This document shows positions 51,219 to 63,452 of a stretch of 64,000 nt of DNA, one piece after another. The notes under the pieces were generated by a model that worked only from the letters and a program-made list of their open reading frames with translations, was not told the origin of the DNA and made no database searches. This stretch comes from Lithospermum erythrorhizon (taxonomy: Eukaryota; Streptophyta; Magnoliopsida; Boraginales; Boraginaceae), in NCBI GenBank assembly GCA_019722365.1, contig JADFUC010000590.1:496001-560000 (forward strand). Reading direction: 5' to 3'. How positions within the stretch are numbered: the stretch's first letter is position 1; the number at the start of each line of letters is the position of its first letter. The position numbers and the translations under genes were made by a program.

Positions 51219-54200
51219 ATGGTGAAAAATGAAGAAAACCCATCAAGAAAAAATGAAGAAAATCTAGAAAATTGTGTGGTAAATGGTGAAAAGATGAAAT
51301 TTTTTGAGGGAATTAGTGAAAATGAAGAAAACCCAGAAATGGATTTGGTAAATGGTGAAAAAAAGCGGAGTTTTGAGGGAATTAGGGTGAAAAATGGTGA
51401 AAAGAAGAGGAATTTTGAGGGAAATAGGAAGAATGAAGAGAACCCAGAAAGTGATTTGGTAAATGGTGAAAAGAAGAGGAATTTTGAGGGAATTAGTGAA
51501 AATGAAGAAAACCCGGAAAGTGATTTGGTAAATGGTGAAAAGAAGAGGAATTTTAAGGGAATTAGGAAGAATAATGGTAGTAGTAGTGTTGATAACAATG
51601 TGGTAGTTAAGAGGGAGAGGCCGTCGAGGGCGTGCACGAAGAGGGCTGTACAGAGGATGCAGGAGGCGGCTGCAGCAGAAGCGAAGATGGCTGCGGCTGA
51701 GAAGAAGAGGAAGGGTGCTAAGAGGAAGGAGCGGTTAGCTAGGCGGGTGAGGTATTTGGAGGAGGAGCTGGAAGAGGTCTGGGTAGGAGAAGAGGAGGAA
51801 GAGGTGGGGGAGGAGGATGAGGATGATATTGATGATGGAGGGCAGCCCTCTTCGTCTCGGGGGCAATGCAGTAAGGTTATTACTCCGTTGGTTGGGGAGC
51901 CGGAGCCTTCTCAATTACCACGGTGGAATATCCGGTCCATGTGGCAGTTAGCTTCCATACTTAATTTCTTGAATGTAGGTGGTTTTCTGTGATAAATGTT
52001 TAGTGTTTTGTGTTGAATTTAGTGTTTCGGGTCTACTATCGAAGGGGCTATTTTATTAAAGTTCGAAATTTTGCCTGAAAGGTAGGTTCCTTAGAGGCTA
52101 CAACTGTTGAACTTTGTTCCTTATGTGTTTGTTTTTTATGGTATAGGTATTCAGGCATTTATTGAATATCAAAGCAGAGTTTTCGGCGGATGAGTTTGAG
52201 ACAGCACTCATATGTTTTGTAATAATGCAAATTAGATTCATGCATTTATTGAGTTGGTGCCCTTATATTTTGATGCTAGTGAAGCTAATTTTAATCTTCT
52301 AGTGAAAAGTTACTTTCATAGTTTGTCCTAGAATTTGACTTGGACAAGTTGTCTGATACAGTCATTCGAGTTTGTAAAGCTACTATTGTCATAAGAACAC
52401 CGGCCATTGTTTTTTTGTTGTGTGAAATGAATGAAGGCATCAAATTCTGGTGTTTTATACTGTTTTCAATGATTTCTCCCTAAATTCGTGTGCTAAAAAT
52501 TTGAGGTAATATAACAGCTTTCTCTTAAGTCACATAACTGATTTAGTGTTGAGGATACCCGAGGCTATTCAATGTTGAGCATGCTCAAGTGATTGAATGC
52601 CAGATCTGGTTCACAGTGATAGGAGGTTGCTGCGTTAGTTACGAATTGAAATAATGAGATCTTGATTTGCATTTCAGTTCCCGACTTTACCTGTATTCTT
52701 TTGCATGATGTTGATTCTAAATTAGAAAGTTCAGGTAAATAATGTGTACACTCATCTGGACTTTTACCATTACAATTTGGGATCTTCTTTGTATGATAGT
52801 TTTCCGGATATTCTATACTCCTTTCAGTTTTTATCGTTGTCGTTTAGCCAATTTTATTTTGACTGCCTGGTTTTAGCATAATAAATAGTTTTTTACATTT
52901 TCAATGTACTTTTTAATACTTTTTTCTTAAAATAAACAATGTAATGATATTCAAAGTGCTAAGCATGACAACTAAAACGGAGGGTGTATTAATTAGTGAC
53001 ACCAATACGGAGTGTACACATGTGCATACAAAAAATGTTTGATTTAAAGAAAGCAATAACACATTTATGCGAGGGAAGTTGGTAGTTATGTGTTAGGAAT
53101 TGAGACTGTGTCGGGTGATCCTGAGCAGATATCTATATATGCAGAAGCAGTCATTTGCTGAGAATTTACACTATTTGCAGGAATCCACACTTCGATATTT
53201 GGAACTTTGATGGTGCTGATATTATGATAAGCTACTCCTCCATTTCAAAAGCTTTAATACAGTTTTGAATTTTTTTAGCCAAATTATTAAGTTTTGAACT
53301 CAAATATTTTGTATATGTTGTGTGATATTTGGAGAAAATATATCAAAAAATAATATTTTCAACCTTCTTTACTATTAATATGATAATATTGATCTAAATC
53401 GTTTTATCCGTGCCACTTAAGGCGGAAAAGTGTTAATTTTGACAATTAAATATGAAACTAGACAATCGTTTTACGATCGAGGTAGTATATTTCACGATAT
53501 ATCATGCACAATTTGTTTATAGTTTGATTGAAAGATAGTGATGTTTTCAGATCTACTGACATTAACAATATGGAATACAGATGTGCGTATGGAAAGATTC
53601 ATTTATCTTGTCCAAGTTTCCGTTTATGGATTTATATTATTTCCAATATCTGTTTGCTTAATTGAACATTGATATTAACGTGCGCGCCGATTTCTTTTGA
53701 AAAGGCTCATTAGCGGGGGGAGTAAGGGGGTTGGATAGTATGCGTTAGTGTCTAGCGATATGAGGAGAGTTGTTTAATTAGTACAATTAAGATGCAAACA
53801 ACCTCTCTTCTTACTTGTGAATAAAAATGAGTAGTGCTTAATGATTGTTTGATATGAGCAGATATAAAATCCTTTGACTCCCATGGTTGTGAGCTTCAAA
53901 AGCCAACAAGGATTAATAACTTTGTGTACTTACTCTGGTCTGGTTCAGATTTACAGTATAATGGTGGAAATGGGGTTTAACATCTAATTAGACATCTCAT
54001 TTTTATTAATTCAAGTCTTTCATGTGCCTCATGCATGTAGATTTTCAGAAAGGCTGGTTTGCAGCGGATTAACAAGTTTTTATTTTCTCCTTTTGGTCCT
54101 TTATTATTGAAGGCAATTCCTCCAATTGCTCGTATGGCACTCGGGCATAATACTTGGGTTACTGTTCTATGCCGAAAATTGAGGCATTGGTGGCATTGGG

Positions 54201-57200
54201 TAAGCTGAGCTAGCATAATGTTCTCTTCGTTTCTTAGATGCCTTCTCAATCATCCATTCATCCCTATCACAAATATTTTTTGACATTTAACAGGTTACCC
54301 AGGAGATTTACCTATAGTTTATCAAGTTATTAATTTTTTAAATCTCATCATCAATAAATGAACTATGATTCAATCTTCTTAAACATGCATGTGACATCTT
54401 TATGCTTTATTAGGGCTGAAATTGAAGCTTATCAAACACTAGACCACCAAAGTTAGCAGCGTGGTGATATTAAAACATTATGTATGTTAAGTATCATTAC
54501 ATTTATCTATTCATCTTGCTTATAGAAAAGTACCAAAAGAGCTTCATTTGGCTGTCAAACATATTTTAGTTTAGTTGTGTACTGCTTCTTGATGATAGCA
54601 AGCTTACTTTAGGAAGTTTATTACTTGCTGCAACCCAAACGGGTTTCAGTATTTTCAACATAATCATGACTTTTATGCTATTGGTCTTCTCTGGATGGGT
54701 CGGTGGAGTTAAATCTGTTATATATTTCTGCTAATGCTTTTAAGATAGATACAGTAAAAATAGGTATTTTAGAAATATAAAGATACACTAGTTTTGCTGA
54801 ACCAGTCAGGCAGCTCTGTTTCTTCCCGAAAGTACTCGTCAGTTTTTGAGGTTATCGAATGCCTGCTATAGGTGAATTCATATAAAGTCCAAGCCAGTTA
54901 CACCCATGTGACTTTTATCCCATTTTAACATTGCCTAATCTTAGGAGAAACGGAATGTGCTACATCTTATTAGGTTAATTAACTATTCGATATGGATGAG
55001 AGGAGCTTTAAATTTGAATGAGGATAAATTAAATGAGATGATGAATAGCTTTTCAGGGTAAAATTCTCTTAATTACTAACCCCATTTCAAAAACATTATC
55101 CAAATTGTTTTTCAATGGTCAAAATTAGCAAACATTGTAACCTTAATTGGCAAACATAACTTTGATTTGAATAAAAATTGTAATGTTAATAGTTAAATAC
55201 GTCAGAATTCTATCTTTTGATGTGTTTTTCATCAAAATATTATACAACATATACATATATTGGGAGTTGAAATTTTAAAAGGTCAATCATCAAAATTCAA
55301 AACTAGATGATCTTTTTGAAATGGAGGGAGTGGTAATTATGATTTGATATGTAATGTTTTTCTTGTTATCTCAATTTCCATTGGTTAGTTCGGAAATAAT
55401 AGTTATGGTGTGAGAGGAAGATTCATACCTTGTTTTGTAGCAAGAAGACATTCGGAGTTATATAGAGGATTCTATCAAACAAGGCTTTCGTCTATCTTCA
55501 TTCCGAAAGGAACGCCTTGGCGGCGATTCTCATGGTATCTCGTACTGGTAAGAAGTGGCAATTTCTACATCATTTCCTAAATACATACTCCGTATTTCTT
55601 TTGAACAGTAACCTCCATTTGCTGTTTGTTGCAAAGTAATACAATTAATGGTGACATATAGGTATGAAAATGATCCCATTATTGGTCATCGGCTCTACCG
55701 TGAGATAAGGAAGTTTGAGGTGAAAAGAGGAAAGGGAAGGAACATACCGCCTATTCCTAATTCATCTTACCAGTGGGAAACAGTTGCGACTAATCTTGAT
55801 GAGTTCCTAGATGTCTCTGTAAGGGATTTACGAATCTATTTGCCTATATTATTGAAATATTATGATATCATTCATGAATTGAATGGACATGGAATCTTTA
55901 TTGAATTTGATCTTTATTTTCCTATACAATACGATCATAAAATTGACAACACACTCTTGTTCCTGAGAATGTATAATTGACTTGCCATTAAAAATATAGG
56001 GAACAAAACAGAGTTGTGGGACATTTGAGTATAAACTACTCCTTCCTTTTGATGATTAACATATCTCATAGTCGTTTATCTTACACTCCGTAATCTTACT
56101 TGTAGGAGAAACTCTTTACTAGTACAAACAGAATCGAAGTATCTGTTGGAAAGAAGTTGAAAAATGACAAGCTTGCTGAAATTGAGAAGGTCCACAAGGT
56201 ATTTTTCCGGAAGCACCTGTGATGCACTTATGCATTCCATCCTTAGTTTCTCCTATCACCATTTGTTTTGATTCGATTGATGTTATGTTACTTATGTTGC
56301 CGTACTGTTCATGTATTTACTGGTTCTTACTACTGGGTGTGTACAGAGAAAAGAGAAGTTGTTGAAGAAGCAGCACAGGCAAGCTCTTCTGCTTGATAAT
56401 ATGTTGCACATGGATGCGCTTGCTGCTGGTCGCTCTCTTCGTGATAGAAAACCGGTCACCTATACATTTGGTAAGGAATAGAAAAAATAATTTCCAGGCA
56501 ATGCTAGCCTCATAGTACTGTTAGAATTCTTATACTTAATAATTTAAAACGAGGACGCTGTGCTTGATGATACTGTCTTACTATCTGGTTTTGGGTTGAC
56601 TATATTGTGAATAGATGTACTCCCTGTAAATAGATATTGTTGACCTAATCTTCTAGAGGAAATTTCTGAGATTTTTTTTTTCCCTTTCAATCCTTTGTGG
56701 CTCAACTATTACTGTGCTGCATTATTTTCTCATTTTTTCCATGCCTATCTTAGCAGTAAGACATTTTTTTTCTTTTACACAACTCTCACCTTGTGTGTGC
56801 CGTACTCCATGATTTCAACAGAAATTGATCATTAAGTTACTCTTTCTTCTTTAATTTTGTAATCTGGAAAACATTGAGAAGGTTTCACATATGTTTGAAC
56901 TTGAAAAGATTTATAAGTAGACTGAACTTATGCACATGGACTGGAAATTTTTGTCAGTAAAATAAAAATAAAAATGGATTTTTCGTGGCAATGAAGTTGC
57001 GAACTGGATGCGAATTGGGTTAACAGTTTCTGAATAAAAAAAAGAGGATTTCTTATAACTGTATGGAATAAAGTATTCTTTACAGAAGAAATATACAATG
57101 CCAGAAAGATAACATATATCTTTTCTGCATTGACCTCTGTTATGTGCTTAGTGATATACTCCGTATTCATTTATAATTTCCCATGAACAAATTATATTAG

Positions 57201-58489
57201 TTAAATGTTTGCTATTCTGGATGGTTTTACAGATGATTTCGACAAATCAATCAACGATGCAATCAAGGAAACTAAGTATGGATCTTACTCCTTGAAAATT
57301 CCTTAATTTGAAAGTTTCTATAGCCTTATGCTTATTTCCAATCTTCATCCTATCCACTAGGATGTTTGTTCAGCTTTTATTAGACCCTTACATCATCTTC
57401 CTTTTGCTTCAGGAAGAAGCCACCTTCACCTGATCCTACCGGGCGAAGAGATTTTATGAGACATGAAGTTGCTACAAATGGAACATGGTCCGGTCCTTCA
57501 CAATATTCCCACCAATTGTCTTCTGGCAGGCAGTTCACTAAGGAATCAACAGATGATGAATATGATGAAAATATTAAAGACGAGACAATAGATCTCAAGT
57601 ATGTTGGATCTCTACTTTTGCAGTGTTCCTATATTCCTATTTCTCGTTTTATTTAATTAGATCTTGTGATAGATTATTGTTCGGCTCATATTTTGTTTCA
57701 TTTAGTAACCATCAAAGACAAAGGCCTCAACGTTTTTCTGTGAAAGACTTTGGGGAAGCAGTGTCAGATAATGATGCTGATTATGACAGTGATGATGATA
57801 TTGTTGGCGAAGCTGTCTACGATGAAGAGTACTTAAGGCAGAAGAAGAGGACAAGGTCAAGCAGCTCTGAGGAAGAAGAAGAGTATCATTGGGATGATGA
57901 AAATCCTGAAGAAGAGGAGGAAGAAGAAGCTAATGACTATAGTCCAAGTGATGACAGTGACCAGCCAAGGAAATTCATGAAATTGAGAGGTCGTACTAGA
58001 AGGGGAAGTAAGATGCATTCAGTTGACAAGATCCAATCTGGTTTACGTCGCAGTAATAGGGCAACCAGAAATCGTATGGACTATAGCTATTATGATTTGT
58101 CGGAGTCAGAAAATGAGTTAATGAAACCTGAGAAGTCAAATGGATCTCACGGACAAGCAGATGCTAGTGACAATCCTGATCCCTCGGAAAGTGAAGACTC
58201 TTATCAGAACACGGACAACCAGGATATTAGAGATGATCAAACAATGGAGGAACATTCTGACTTACCAGAGGAAGAACAAGAACAAGAACATGATGAGGAT
58301 CATGAGCAAGGAGAGGGCCAAGGCCAAGAGGACCAAGACCATCCCCCTGCAAAACCAAGAAGTCCAGATCTAAACAAAGTTGAAGTCGTTAAAAAAAGGC
58401 AGTTTCTTGATCTGAACGAGCTTGCCCCAGGTTCCGGTTATGATGATTGCCCGAACTCCATGAAAGATGAAGGTACAGACGACTTCTAG
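51219..58489 (+). CDS. DDR4: DDT-domain protein DDR4-like (with apparent frameshifts)
   Basis: Exons seen: 51219-51974, 52147-52218, 54065-54199, 54294-54325, about 54416-54480, 55441-55547, 55662-55818, 56106-56198, 56347-56470, 57233-57275, 57413-57598 and 57706-58489. The N-terminus has a 23-residue repeat (about residues 11-116), then a basic Ala/Lys coiled segment and an acidic run. The DDT domain begins RWNIRSMWQLASILNFLN and continues VFRHLLNIKAEFSADEFETA and AIPPIARMALGHNTWVTVL. Later conserved parts are QEDIRSYI, GGDSHGISYWYENDPIIGHR, YQWETVATNLDEF, KKQHRQALLLDNMLHMD and RSLRDRKPVTYTFDD. The C-terminal exon is very acidic and ends KKRQFLDLNELAPGSGYDD. DDT proteins partner ISWI chromatin remodellers (family knowledge). 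Exons 4 and 5 do not keep the frame (GDLPIV and AEIEAYQTLD remain recognisable), and the DDT part between ETALI and LLKAIPP is poorly conserved. So the gene is either newly broken or the sequence has small errors there. Confidence 0.88.
51250..51570 (+). repeat. 69-bp in-frame tandem repeat in DDR4 exon 1
   Basis: Four 23-residue units of the type NEENPESDLVNGEKKRNFEG plus one half unit lie in tandem (residues about 11-116). The last two units differ at only a few residues, so they are recent duplications. The antisense strand is also open through this repeat, which is a composition effect. Confidence 0.9.
52816..52988. mobile_element. Stowaway-like MITE in DDR4 intron 2
   Basis: The ends TACTCCTTTCAGTTTTTATC and ACAACTAAAACGGAGGGTGTA form imperfect inverted repeats flanked by TA. 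The interior is about 130 bp of AT-rich DNA. Confidence 0.65.
53233..53488. mobile_element. Second Stowaway-like MITE in DDR4 intron 2
   Basis: It begins TACTCCTCCATTTCAAAAGC and ends ACGATCGAGGTAGTA after a GACAATCGTTTT stretch. The ends are inverted and TA-flanked. Its interior shares ATATTTTGTATATGTTG and GGAGAAAATATATC words with other MITEs in the window. Confidence 0.6.
55077..55333. mobile_element. Stowaway-like MITE in DDR4 intron 5
   Basis: The head CTAACCCCATTTCAAAAACA and tail CTTTTTGAAATGGAGGGAGT are inverted. Interior words (TTTGATTTGAATAAAAATTG, ATTATACAACATAT) match the other copies. Confidence 0.6.
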
Positions 58490-59304
58490 AAAAAAATCCA
58501 TCATGTAGTCATTTTCCACTGGAGGAGTGTATGATGGGTAACTCATAAATTTTGCCTCGAGGTGGGAGGAAGCGACGAAATAGGGAGTCTCTTCCTCGGT
58601 CACTTACAACAAGCTTCTCGACTGGCGCAGTTTGTTTGTTGGTCCTACAGGGAGTAATGTGATACTGGGAGATCATGTAGATTGAGAGTACTCATTTTTA
58701 GCTTTTCGAAAATTAATGAGATCCATAAGGGTGGGGTAGATGTTGGGAGATTGTTCACATTTCACTTATCCTACCATTGTAGAATATAACTGATATTGCA
58801 AGGAAAGAGTTATAGATAGAATTGCATGGTCTCATTTAAGGTGTATGTTAGTATGTGCATCTGAATTCTATAGAAAAGATGGTCTGTGAAATGCCATTTT
58901 TCTTAATGTATTCTCAGATAACATTAGTTTTTAACAGGCTGATTGCTCAAAAAGACTTTTCTCTCCAAGGTAAAAACACTAAAACTACCCTCTTGTTCTT
59001 GGTTTATCGCTCCGTTTTAAAAAGATGGTTCAATTTTGTATTCAATAGTTAAAATTGACAATAAAAATGAACTAAGTTTGCTTAATTGCATTGTTAATGA
59101 TAAGTAACTATGATTTGACTCCAGATTATCCATGAAAAAGATTATTTAACTATTTAACTATTTGTAGTCAACATAAATGTCCATGAAAAAGATTATCTAC
59201 ATGGAAGTGACAACTAACCAAAAATTTCAAGAATTGGAGTTATAAGGAAATCACATAGCCTACTGCTGTATCAATACAAGTGATAAGTGGAAGAGCCTAT
59301 TTCC
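58490..59304. other. DDR4 3' UTR and flanking DNA
   Basis: The first ~300 bp are probable 3' UTR. A MITE-type head (CGCTCCGTTTTAAAAAGATG) lies at about 59010 without a clear partner end. The phrase CCATGAAAAAGATTAT occurs twice about 60 bp apart (about 59130 and 59180). No gene is seen. Confidence 0.5.
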
Positions 59305-61319
59305 CGGGAAAAGTTTCACGAGAATTTTTTCGGTTTACCCAACTGTTTCATTATATCATGTGCTCGAAATAGGCGAGCATACAGAATATATTCTCAACAA
59401 CTTTATGAGCTTTCATGATGTAGTGTTGGAGTTAAGCTGAGCCAGATTTTGGATCTTGAGAGCGAGCACATAATGTATTGATAACAAGTGCACGTCTTAA
59501 AGTATTAGCATTAACGTAAAAATAAACACTAAAATTCTTAGAAAATTATAACATACCGATTTATTTTGGATAAATTGTTGAACGAATATGAAAATTATTT
59601 TTTGAAACTTAAGAAATGCCTTTAATTTTAAATTCTAAATGTTTAGAATTCCAATTTTAAAAATTTGTAGATTTTGTCAAAATTTCATCATATTTATAAC
59701 GAATCTTAAATCTACCACAATTGATTTCAAAAATTTAATTATCCAACCATAAAGGTATGCTGTACACAAGCCCAAGCTGCGTTTCGGCGCTACGTAATAC
59801 ACTGCGTTATGTGTCCCCGATACATGCAAAATGTGTTACCGCTTTATAGCGAGCATACATATTATACACTCAATATGTATATGGAACACACAAGAACACT
59901 ATCGAGGTTAGTTGATAGGTCCAACACATAGGTAATGTGATCGTTTTGCAAACGAGCACACACAATATATGTTCAGTCAGTATAGTGAACACATGATTCA
60001 CACGTTGGAGGCTATTTTTTTTTTTCCAATTTACATATATAATTTAGCTAAATAAATTAACATAACACAATATTGATATTTATATAAAAAAATCACATTA
60101 ATTACATTCTTGAAATTATTAACACATTAACATAAAAATAAATACTAAAATTCTTGAAAATTATAACATACCGATTTATTTTCGGATGAACTCATATGGA
60201 AATTGTTGAACAAATATGAAAATTATTTTTTGAAACTTAAGAAATGCCTTTAATTTGAAATTATTAACACATTAACATTAATTACATTCTTAACATTCAT
60301 AAAAATTTGTAGATTTTCTCAAAATTTCAAATTCTTAACATTAGCTTAAATTTTCAAATTCTTAACATTAGCCGATTTATTTTCGAATGAATTCATAATG
60401 GAATTTTTTGAAGAAATATAAAAATTTCTCAATATATACCAATTATTTACAAATAAATTCACAATTCTTGAAATTAACATAAAATGTTATGACAAAAATT
60501 AAATTTAGAAATATAAAAAATTTATTTAAAATTGTTAACATTAGCTTATTATTCTAATTTCTTTAAATCTAGTCCAATGTGCATATCGTGTGCTCGATTG
60601 GCATGAGAATCTGATCGATCGTAATTCCCGGCTCTGAGTAGATCGGCCCGAGTTGTTCGTGAATCTGTTGCAAAGACTCCATGCCATTCTTTTACGACGA
60701 GGACTGTGATACTGCTTATTATGTGAATACGGATGATGTAATCTTGGATGTATTTTTTGTCGAATATGAATGATGTTAGATGTGGATGTTATGTGATATG
60801 GGTTGTTCTTTAATGAATATGAATATCTTATTTTTTGTTGAATCTATATATGTTAATTTATCCACAATAACAATCTATATTTGTTAATAATGAGTTTGAA
60901 ATTAATATACAAATATTCGTTCATGTGATATTCTTTAATGAATATGAATTATGAACTTTGCCTTTTGTTCATATCTCAACTGACAGACAATAATCACAAT
61001 ATGTACCTGATAATGCAAATATCAAGTACATATGAACTTGTAATAGAGCATAGATGGTAATTGTATTACGAACTTGTAATAATTTATGCAAATATAGTGT
61101 GTGCCAAGTGCAATCTCCACCACACACTACGTGTGCTCAGATGTAGACCGAGCACAGTTACTGTGTGCTCGTCTTGCATCCAAAACGACTTCTCACATTG
61201 CGTGCTCGATCTGTTATTGAGAATATATTCTGTGTGCTCGCTCTACTTCTGAACATATGATGTGCGTGCTCGATCGGAACAAAACTGGAAAAAAATTTCT
61301 CCCTTGAAAACTTTTCCCG
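59305..61319. mobile_element. Terminal-inverted-repeat DNA transposon, non-autonomous
   Basis: The left end CGGGAAAAGTTTCACGAGAA is matched, inverted, by the right end CTTGAAAACTTTTCCCG. Further in, GCGAGCATACAGAATATATT (about 59372) matches the complement of AGAATATATTCTGTGTGCTC (about 61220). Copies of GAGCACAC face one way in the left half (about 59464, 59960) and as GTGTGCTCG the other way in the right half (about 60588, 61133, 61163, 61233). The interior has a direct duplication of ~130 bp (59505-59635 and 60120-60260). No transposase frame is present. A GGGAAAA-type end is compatible with a Mutator-like element, but no 9-bp target duplication was found, so the superfamily is open. Confidence 0.65.
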
Positions 61320-61579
61320 AAAAAATATATGCACCCGTCGTAAGTGTGTTGACCATAGATATAAGTTTGTACCACTTTTCGTTCCCCATTGAAAGACTGA
61401 ATGGCAGAAAGATAACCATAATAAATAAAAGAATTTGAAGGGTCTCCCAAATAGGAGATAGTTTTGTTGACAACTATACAAAAACCTGATATTACAAAGG
61501 CAAAATTTGTTAGTGAAACAGTTTTTGTATAGTGGTTCTTGTCGTTTTTCGAGTGCTGACATTCATCTCAAGGTTTAAG

Positions 61580-63452
61580 TTATCTCATGTTACAACATTG
61601 TGGCCTGCCTAGTTCTTTCAATTTGTTCCACATGCATAGCATTTGCCGAGGTGACTGGTAATGCGCCGTGTAATAATCTTCTATGCAGCCAAACTGGCAG
61701 AACTTCAAGCTGTGCACGTATATCACCGGAGTAATATTATTGAACTTCTCCACCCACATTCCCATACTCACGTCCTCCATCTTGAATAACTGGAAGTGAA
61801 AGAAGCAATCGATAATGACTTATAGCTCTGGGCACTTATTTATTCATGGGTGAAGGGGGAGGGGGCAAAATAGGAGGTAAGAGGGGGAGATTTTGACTTA
61901 CCCTTAACTTATGTTTCTCAAATTCAGAGGCAACAAACTTTGCAATGTCAGCTGAGATTATGTAACCAGGACCATTTGCGTATGCCGGGTAAACCTCTTC
62001 TGGCCATTCCTGTACATACATATTCAAGAAATATCTAAAATTTCCATCATAAACTACCTGAAGTACATTTACGTGATAAAATTAGGTTGCTCAAGTAAAA
62101 TTAGTAATTTTCGCTACAAGATGCTTTAAAGCATGTGAATATATATAAAAATGAAAAGTGTCATAACAATTTCTGCCTTTACATAGTTGTACTGCAGATC
62201 TTAAGTTTGTTTCAACTAATTTTAGGTTTAGCCACACCCAAATGGCCACTGCTAGGCCCTATGTTTGAGGAAAACTGAATGGAAGTAACAAATAACAAGC
62301 TAGAAATAAGTTGCTGCACAAGTACCTCATATGTCACTGCCCATTTCCCATTGCGGAGGGGCCTATGGTAGTAGTTAATGTTTCCAATATACAAACTTCT
62401 ATTTTCCGGTATCTTGTTTGCTTCCTTAATAACGGCTTCCACTCTAACAAATGTGTCATCATCGCACTTCATGATATTTCTTGCACGTACTGTTTGAACC
62501 TACAGAGGCACAAATAATGATTCAACTCGACAGGGATAATGGTCGGCAGAATACCTATTTAATACTACTATTAAAAGAAGACATCACTCACCCCATACTC
62601 ACAAATCGCAACCGTTTTCAGCACAACAAGGTCATATTTATCCATGTAAGGCACGATTACAATGTCATCGAAATACTCAGCTTCTTTCTTCAACTCCGCA
62701 TTCACTTCCTTTCTTGCATGCTGATCAATATAGCATGAAAATCATTAATACGATACTTATATGTTATGCTACAAAATGTGACAACCAAAGTGCCATATTT
62801 GTGATCCACTGATCCACAATGAGCAATTCTTCATTGACTAGAAATATAGACCTACCATGGCGACGAAGAAACGAGCAACAACATTAGAAGATCTAATAAG
62901 CCTGTTCTGCATCCAAGACCTCCGCACAGCCATGCGCTCAGCAAAATGGTTTCCTGCTGAAAGAACTCCAATGAAAAGATCAACAGGTCCATCTAAAAGG
63001 GGTGGGGCCTTCCATCTTGGCGACTTCTCAAGATGCCTTTGAGGGGCATAACTAGGGTGTGCAGCTGGCAAAGAGGCAGCAAATATAGAATGGACATCAA
63101 TATCACCATTGACAAATAACCCTGTAGCATCCTCAAGTGCATATCCCTGATAACATAAACGGAAAATATGAAAAAATAGTCCACAGTCATGGAGATCAGG
63201 AGAAGAATGCAATACTCACTATGCGATATGGAAACGAGGTGACATGTCTCCCATCAACGTTAATATGATACCCTTCCAGGCCAGCACTAAGAGTTAAGAT
63301 AAACAACTTCTCTTCTTCAAATGGAAATGGCCAATCCATATCCACCTTCTTTGTTCGACCAATCAGCCGATTTAACCACCAGCTTGACTTTGGTTCCTCT
63401 GAGTGCTTGTCATCATCCTGGATCCACTTCTCACACTTGGCAAGTCCATCAA
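61580..63452 (-). CDS. GALT: Hydroxyproline O-galactosyltransferase (GALT2-6 type), 3' part
   Basis: Six exons in reading order, 63220-63452, 62856-63146, 62592-62720, 62326-62499, 61902-62009 and 61580-61789, encode the C-terminal ~380 residues. The first visible exon ([53 protein letters not shown]) is the end of the galectin-like domain. The rest is the GT31 galactosyltransferase domain: [40 protein letters not shown], the DxD-type [20 protein letters not shown], and the EDVSMGMWV motif. It ends GRPQCCNMR. All exon junctions are GT-AG and keep frame. The family adds the first galactose to hydroxyproline of arabinogalactan proteins in the Golgi (family knowledge). The membrane anchor and the start of the galectin domain lie right of the window. 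Which of GALT2-GALT6 it corresponds to is not decided. Confidence 0.94.

Noticed and set aside
51137..51637. 166-codon open frame on the minus strand
   Set aside because: It is the antisense of the repeated DDR4 N-terminus; its Phe/Ser-rich periodicity simply mirrors the sense repeat.
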